Assembly: GCA_030017935.1 (NCBI GenBank)
Contig: JASEGF010000049.1
Location: 1-11,882 of the forward strand
DNA: 11,882 nucleotides
Reading direction: 5' to 3'
Source: Bacteroidales bacterium
GTDB lineage: Bacteria > Bacteroidota > Bacteroidia > Bacteroidales > DTU049
Part shown: piece after piece, positions 8,181 through 11,882 of the stretch
How the letters are laid out: every line of letters starts with the position of its first letter
How positions within the stretch are numbered: position 1 is the stretch's first letter
Program-made: the position numbers and the translations under genes
The notes under the pieces: model-generated
The model's input: only the letters and a program-made list of their open reading frames with translations
The model's database searches: none
What the model was told of the DNA's origin: nothing

Positions 8181-8351
8181 TTGGGAGACTGGGGTGACGG
8201 GGAGACGAGGTGACGGGGTGACTTGGAGACTGGGGTGACGGGGAGACTAGGTGATAGGAGATGGGGAGAAATGGAGACGGGGTGAGTGGGAGAAGAGGTG
8301 ATAGGTGATGGGTGATAAATGATTAGTTATAAGTAATAGGTAATAAGTTAG
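8133..8351 (+). repeat. G-rich octamer tandem array with 41-bp higher-order period, decaying into heptamers
   Basis: From 8133 to 8302 the sequence reads almost entirely as 7-9-base units, mostly octamers, with consensus nnGGWGAY (for example gaggtgac, ggggtgat, tgggagac, ggggagac, ttggagac). A superperiod of 41 bp is visible: gagacgaggtgacggggtga occurs at 8161-8180 and exactly again at 8202-8221, with a diverging third copy from 8243. Units are cleanest at about 8161-8250. The upstream edge degrades (atcggtga, aagagtga, aaaggaga). From 8303 the units become heptamers (aggtgat, gggtgat, aaatgat, tagttat, aagtaat, aggtaat, aagttag) that lose G but keep the pattern to 8351. The plus strand has almost no C except in the gac units. 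The first 48 bases code for the transporter's C-terminus and stop. Confidence 0.9.
8174..8202 (+). other. Canonical G-quadruplex motif spanning the transporter stop codon
   Basis: Four runs of at least three G (8174-8177, 8183-8185, 8191-8194, 8199-8202) are separated by loops of 5, 5 and 4 bases, which satisfies the G3+N1-7 rule. It lies on the non-template strand, so both the displaced DNA strand and the mRNA could fold. The TGA stop (8178-8180) sits in the first loop. It is a by-product of the octamer array; folding in vivo is inferred, not shown. Confidence 0.6.
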
Positions 8352-8509
8352 TCCACAGATTTACACAAATTAACACTGATAATTTAGATATATTTATGCT
8401 TATTTGTGTGTATTTGTGGATTAATAACAACAATTGGACAATTAAATATTAATTTACACACAATAAAAGTTATAGAACTAATATTTATAGCTTAAGTTTT
8501 AATTTATTC
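8181..8509. other. Convergent intergenic region, transporter / rarA
   Basis: These 329 bp hold no gene. The first 171 bp are the rest of the G-rich octamer/heptamer array, followed by the inverted repeat 8348-8424. The final 85 bp (8425-8509) are plain AT-rich sequence in which I see nothing beyond a weak A/T palindrome near 8440-8455. No GC hairpin with a T-tract is present for either convergent gene, so termination signals are not identifiable here by eye. Confidence 0.8.
8348..8424. repeat. Imperfect 23-bp inverted repeat built of 10-bp CACAAAT-like units
   Basis: The left arm 8348-8370 and right arm 8402-8424 are inverted copies (19 of 23 positions Watson-Crick paired) around a 31-base loop. 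In plus-strand RNA three of the four differences become G-U pairs, leaving one U-U mismatch; minus-strand RNA would have A-C clashes instead. The left side also reads as three 10-base units in tandem (cacagattta 8354-8363, cacaaattaa 8364-8373, cactgataat 8374-8383). The right arm holds two reverse-oriented relatives (8403-8412, 8413-8422). The wording (CCACAGATTTACACA, ATTAACAC) resembles a dispersed repeat I associate with several large bacterial genomes; that link is from memory. No T-tract follows either arm, so it is not an ordinary terminator. Confidence 0.75.
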
Positions 8510-9766
8510 TTAAAAATTATATTTATCTTTCCATAATTTTTTCAGATAATTTTTTAGTTCATTTTCTTTGGAATTATCAGCAGGGAAATAAAAAGTGGTA
8601 CCCGAAATCTCAGTAGGTAAACATTCTTGCTCTATGAAATGATTTGGAAAATCATGTGGATATTTATAACCTTTATGATAATTGAGAGAACGCATTAGTT
8701 GAGTAGGAGCATTACGTAGATGCAGTGGGACAGAGAGATTACCCGTTTGATGAATTAATTCTGTAGCTCTTTCTATAGCCATATAGCTAGCATTGCTTTT
8801 AGGAGATGATGCTAGATAAACAGCACACTCAGCTAAAACTATTCTAGCCTCTGGCATACCAATTTTATGAACAGCATCGAAGCATGCATTAGCCAGCAGT
8901 AAGGCATTAGGATTAGCCAAGCCTATATCTTCTGATGCTAAGATGATCATCCTACGAGCAATAAATAGTGGGTCCTCGCCACCCTCTAGCATTCGTGCCA
9001 TCCAATAAATAGCTGCATTAGGATCACTATTTCTAACAGATTTTATAAAAGCTGAAATAAGATCATAATGATATTCTCCTTGTTTATCATAAAGCAGGAA
9101 TTTTTGTTTCACTATTTCCTCCACAGAGTCATTAGTTATTACAACAACATTACCATCAGAGCTATCAACTAATAATTCTACTACATTATATAGTTTCCTA
9201 GCGTCTCCCCCACTATATGTAAATAAAGCTTCTTTTTCTTGAATATCTAAAGATATATTTTTTGATAAATAAAAATCAATAGCTCTTTGCAAAAGTTTTT
9301 CTAAATCAGAAATATCTAAAGGTTTGAGGACATATACCTGACAACGAGACAATAATGGAGAAATGATCTCAAAAGAAGGATTCTCAGTTGTAGCACCTAT
9401 CAGAGTAATAGTACCTTTCTCTACAGCATGTAATAGACTATCTTGCTGAGATTTAGAAAAACGATGTATCTCATCCAGAAATAATATAGCAGTTTTATAT
9501 GGTTGAGCTTTTTGAATAATGCTTCTAATGTCTTTCACACCAGCATCGATAGCATTTAATTTAAAAAAAGGTACCTGTAGTTCATCAGCTATTAACCCCG
9601 CAATAGTAGTTTTGCCAGTACCAGGTGGTCCCCACAATATGATAGAAGGTAAAGTTTTAGATGCTAATAGCTTACGAATCACACCATTTTTACCAACTAA
9701 ATGTTCTTGTCCCACAAATTCTTCCCACGTTGTTGGTCTCAATTGCTCTGCTAAAGGAATAGACAT
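8510..9766 (-). CDS. rarA: RarA (MgsA) recombination factor, AAA+ ATPase
   Basis: A 418-residue clamp-loader-like ATPase of the RarA/MgsA/WRNIP1 family, which acts at stalled or damaged replication forks together with SSB. The N-terminus PLAEQLRPTTWEEFVGQEHLVG (4-25) is the family opening. Walker A is GPPGTGKT (46-53), Walker B ILFLDEIH (94-101), sensor 1 GATTENPSFE (124-133), the arginine-finger region LLSRC (138-142, R141) and sensor 2 GGDAR (186-190). The C-terminal tetramerisation/MgsA domain is intact: YDLISAFIKSVRNSDPNAAIYWMARMLEGGEDP (234-266), RRMIILASEDIGLANP (271-286) and NAPTQLMRSLNYHKGYKYPHDFP (352-374). Length is normal for the family. The start follows the stop of the upstream surface-protein gene by nine bases with no Shine-Dalgarno, so it may be cotranscribed with that gene. 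A one-mismatch -7 box (TAAAATTG, 9781-9774) overlaps the upstream stop, but no -33 partner is seen. Confidence 0.97.
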   Translation of the reverse strand: MSIPLAEQLRPTTWEEFVGQEHLVGKNGVIRKLLASKTLPSIILWGPPGTGKTTIAGLIADELQVPFFKLNAIDAGVKDIRSIIQKAQPYKTAILFLDEIHRFSKSQQDSLLHAVEKGTITLIGATTENPSFEIISPLLSRCQVYVLKPLDISDLEKLLQRAIDFYLSKNISLDIQEKEALFTYSGGDARKLYNVVELLVDSSDGNVVVITNDSVEEIVKQKFLLYDKQGEYHYDLISAFIKSVRNSDPNAAIYWMARMLEGGEDPLFIARRMIILASEDIGLANPNALLLANACFDAVHKIGMPEARIVLAECAVYLASSPKSNASYMAIERATELIHQTGNLSVPLHLRNAPTQLMRSLNYHKGYKYPHDFPNHFIEQECLPTEISGTTFYFPADNSKENELKNYLKKLWKDKYNF

Positions 9767-9775
9767 AATGCAATT

Positions 9776-11882
9776 TTATTCTAATACCATAATAGAACCT
9801 TGATAAGTATAAAAGATAGTAGGAGTATGAGAATAAGAGAATAATATTTTATAGGAATAAACACCTGGTTTTACTCTTTCACCATTATAAGTGCCATCCC
9901 AGCTATCAGTTAAATTAGTAGTGTAAAAAATCTGTTTACCCCATCTATCATAAATTCTTAATTCTCCAATACCAATAGGGCATTGAGTAAATATTTGCCA
10001 AGTGTCATTGATGTCATTTTTAATAGGTGTAAATGCATTAGGTATAAATATTTCACAAGGATCTACTTCTATAAATGCACAAGCAGTATCAGTACAATTA
10101 CTATTAAACCCTACAACACATATTTCACTAGAAAATTTAGGTGCTGCTGTTATAATATCACAATTCAAACAACTAATCGAATTATCTCCATACCATTGAT
10201 ATTCAATAGCACCCTCTGCTTGCAGATCTATAATATCTCCTTGTAAAATATGAGTTTGAGAAACAGTAAGTATAACATCAGGAGTAGGATAAACCTCTAT
10301 AGTAATACTTTTAGATACATAACAATTCTGTACAAAACCAGTAACAGTATAACTAGTAGTATTCTCTGGAGCCACAATAATCTGGCTTGTACTATCACCA
10401 GTATTCCACACATAACTATCTGCTCCACTTGCTCTAATTCTAGTACTTTCACCAACACAAATAGCGGGTGGAGAAGCAGAAATAACTAATTCAGGCATAG
10501 GAATAATGTTTATAGTAGCTTGAGCACTATTAGAGCAATTAACTAAATTTGTTGCTGTCACAGAATATGTAGTAGTAGAATTAGGAGTAACAACTAATGT
10601 GTCATTAGTATTTCCATTAGACCAAATATAAGTATCAGCACCACTAGCTACTAGAGAAACACTGTTGCCTCTACAAATAGAAGTATCTACTGGATTTATA
10701 GATACATTAGGAAGAGGATTCACAGTAATAGTAGCCTCAGCAGTCGCATTACAACTCAAACTATCTGTAACAGTAACAGAATAAACTGTTGTAGAATCAG
10801 GAAAAACTGTTATACTACTTAATGTTTCATTAGTATTCCACATAAAAGAGTAGGGATGATTACCATCTATAATTGTTGGATTTAAAGTAATGGGGCCCTC
10901 ATTCTCACAAATAATAGTATCTGACAAATATACTTTGAAAGGATTATCTTTTATCCATATAGTATCTGAGCTAATAATGCCACAATAACCTCCAATTGTA
11001 ATAATAATAGATTCATCTCCTTCATCTAAAGTATCAGGATAAGCATATAAAGTATATGTAACAGAAGTAGAGTCTGCAGGAATAGTAACTATAGCAGGCA
11101 AATTAGAGCAATCAACACCAATAGTTGCTGTACCAGATAATCCTAAATATATATTTGTAGGCACAGGCACAGGATCAGGATGAGAAATAGTGATTTCAAT
11201 AGGAGAACAGCCTTCATAGATGGTATCTTGACTAGCATAAGGACTAGCAATATTTATAGTTGGTTGATTTGTTAAAAAAGAATTTCTTTTAAGAAAAACA
11301 CCACTATCATATATACCATCACTTACATCTGCTATACATAACTTAATATGATATGTCTGACAGGGAATGACTTTGGCAACGGCTACAAGAGGTACAGTAA
11401 ACCCATCAAATACTGGCTGCTGAGATGAATTACTCACATATAATGAAGAATATGATAAACTAGTACATCCTGATGGAGAATAACTAGTTCCTGGAATTCC
11501 TGGATTAACTGTATTAATAGCCACTGGTAAATCAGTGCCTGGAATCAAAGCAATATTTTCGTCCACATACATTCCACCAGAAGGATTAATACCAGAGATC
11601 AAAAAAGCAAAAATATCGTTATAAGAAGAACAAACAAATTCTGGATATTCTTCACTACCAAAAATGTAATAAAATGAAAGCATGGTATCTTGAGGAATAA
11701 AATCAAATTCTAGGACTGCCCCATCATTAGTATCATAGGATGGATTATTAATGATAGCATCTAATTCTGGAACTCCATTTCCACCTAGGCTACTACTCAT
11801 ATGACTACCAGCACTTTGAGCTATTTGTGTAGCATAACCAGTGCATAATATTATCCCTTCATCCATTCCTAATGCTGTACTA
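9776..11882 (-). CDS. T9SS type B surface protein: choice-of-anchor L, Calx-beta-like, Ig/PKD repeats, CHU_C (5' end outside window)
   Basis: The frame is open through base 11882, so the first visible Met (11866) is internal (it reads STALGMDEGIILCTG) and the signal peptide lies outside. Numbering from that Met: about 1-200 is a choice-of-anchor L domain (DEGIILCTG 2-10, DGAVLEFDFIPQD 48-60, YIFGSEEYPEFV 67-78, YNDIFAFLISG 82-92, NIALIPGT 104-111). About 210-305 is Calx-beta-like (GTATIGVDC, VTIPADSTSVTYTLYAYPDTLDEGDESI). Four Ig/PKD-like repeats follow, with key Trp at 343, 415, 487 and 558, i.e. spacing 72, 72, 71. The end (605-696) is the gliding-motility CHU_C domain: IFIPNAFTP, LRIYDRWGKQIF, WDGTYNGERVKPGVYSYKI, YQGSIMVLE. 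CHU_C directs T9SS type B export and surface retention, so an adhesin-like role is inferred. The usual NGDGxND loop is replaced by IKNDIND (615-621). rarA follows nine bases later. Confidence 0.9.
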   Translation of the reverse strand, partial: STALGMDEGIILCTGYATQIAQSAGSHMSSSLGGNGVPELDAIINNPSYDTNDGAVLEFDFIPQDTMLSFYYIFGSEEYPEFVCSSYNDIFAFLISGINPSGGMYVDENIALIPGTDLPVAINTVNPGIPGTSYSPSGCTSLSYSSLYVSNSSQQPVFDGFTVPLVAVAKVIPCQTYHIKLCIADVSDGIYDSGVFLKRNSFLTNQPTINIASPYASQDTIYEGCSPIEITISHPDPVPVPTNIYLGLSGTATIGVDCSNLPAIVTIPADSTSVTYTLYAYPDTLDEGDESIIITIGGYCGIISSDTIWIKDNPFKVYLSDTIICENEGPITLNPTIIDGNHPYSFMWNTNETLSSITVFPDSTTVYSVTVTDSLSCNATAEATITVNPLPNVSINPVDTSICRGNSVSLVASGADTYIWSNGNTNDTLVVTPNSTTTYSVTATNLVNCSNSAQATINIIPMPELVISASPPAICVGESTRIRASGADSYVWNTGDSTSQIIVAPENTTSYTVTGFVQNCYVSKSITIEVYPTPDVILTVSQTHILQGDIIDLQAEGAIEYQWYGDNSISCLNCDIITAAPKFSSEICVVGFNSNCTDTACAFIEVDPCEIFIPNAFTPIKNDINDTWQIFTQCPIGIGELRIYDRWGKQIFYTTNLTDSWDGTYNGERVKPGVYSYKILFSYSHTPTIFYTYQGSIMVLE

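Noticed and set aside
8133..8351. CRISPR array
   Set aside because: Units are 7-9 bases without spacers; the period is far below that of CRISPR repeats and no cas gene is near.
8348..8424. Rho-independent bidirectional terminator
   Set aside because: The stem is AT-rich, the loop is 31 bases, and neither strand has a T-tract after the arm.
8348..8424. Insertion-sequence remnant or MITE with target duplication
   Set aside because: There is no flanking direct repeat and no transposase fragment; the arms are close together and made of 10-bp units.
9983..10489. Plus-strand open frames opposite the surface protein
   Set aside because: They are shadows of the Ig-like repeats; composition is biased (Ile/Thr/Ser/Cys/Asn) and no family is recognisable.
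11864..11866. ATG as the true start of the large surface protein
   Set aside because: The frame stays open to the window edge, the preceding residues (STALG) continue the choice-of-anchor L motif, and there is no signal peptide after this Met.

Overview
The window is an AT-rich stretch of a Bacteroidota chromosome, probably from a free-living, carotenoid-making lineage of the Flavobacteriia/Cytophagia/Sphingobacteriia type. Three things point there. Two very large secreted proteins end in type IX secretion (T9SS)-like C-terminal domains. The glycyl-tRNA synthetase and FtsE-like ATPase are close to my recollection of Bacteroidota family members. There are no Shine-Dalgarno sequences in front of the genes, while TAnnTTTG-type -7 promoter elements occur upstream of several of them. 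No tRNA, rRNA, CRISPR array, insertion sequence or phage gene is visible.

Layout. On the minus strand at the left edge lies the N-terminal third of a phytoene/squalene synthase (crtB, cut by the window edge). After a 210-bp AT-rich gap come ftsE (559-1263) and glyS (1260-2783), also on the minus strand; they overlap by four bases (ATGA), so translation is probably coupled. Upstream of glyS on the same strand is a 1293-residue secreted multidomain protein (2871-6752). A short divergent promoter region (6753-6875) separates it from the only plus-strand gene, an FHS-family sugar/H+ symporter of the FucP/GluP type (6876-8180). Its convergent neighbours on the minus strand are rarA (8510-9766) and, nine bases upstream of rarA, a large T9SS type B surface protein (9776 to beyond 11882) with choice-of-anchor L, Calx-beta-like, four Ig/PKD-like repeats and a CHU_C gliding-motility-type C-terminus.

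The genes do not form one pathway: housekeeping functions (GlyRS, FtsE, RarA), carotenoid synthesis and sugar uptake are interleaved with cell-surface proteins. The part that ordinary annotation does not explain is the convergent region 8133-8424. It holds a strongly G-biased array of octamers (consensus nnGGWGAY) with a 41-bp higher-order period, drifting into AT-richer heptamers. It runs directly into a 23-bp imperfect inverted repeat built of 10-bp CACAAAT-like units. The array has invaded the 3' end of the transporter gene: the last 15 codons and the stop codon lie inside it, and a canonical G-quadruplex motif spans the stop codon. I see no clear new multigene system here; this composite repeat is the best candidate for follow-up.
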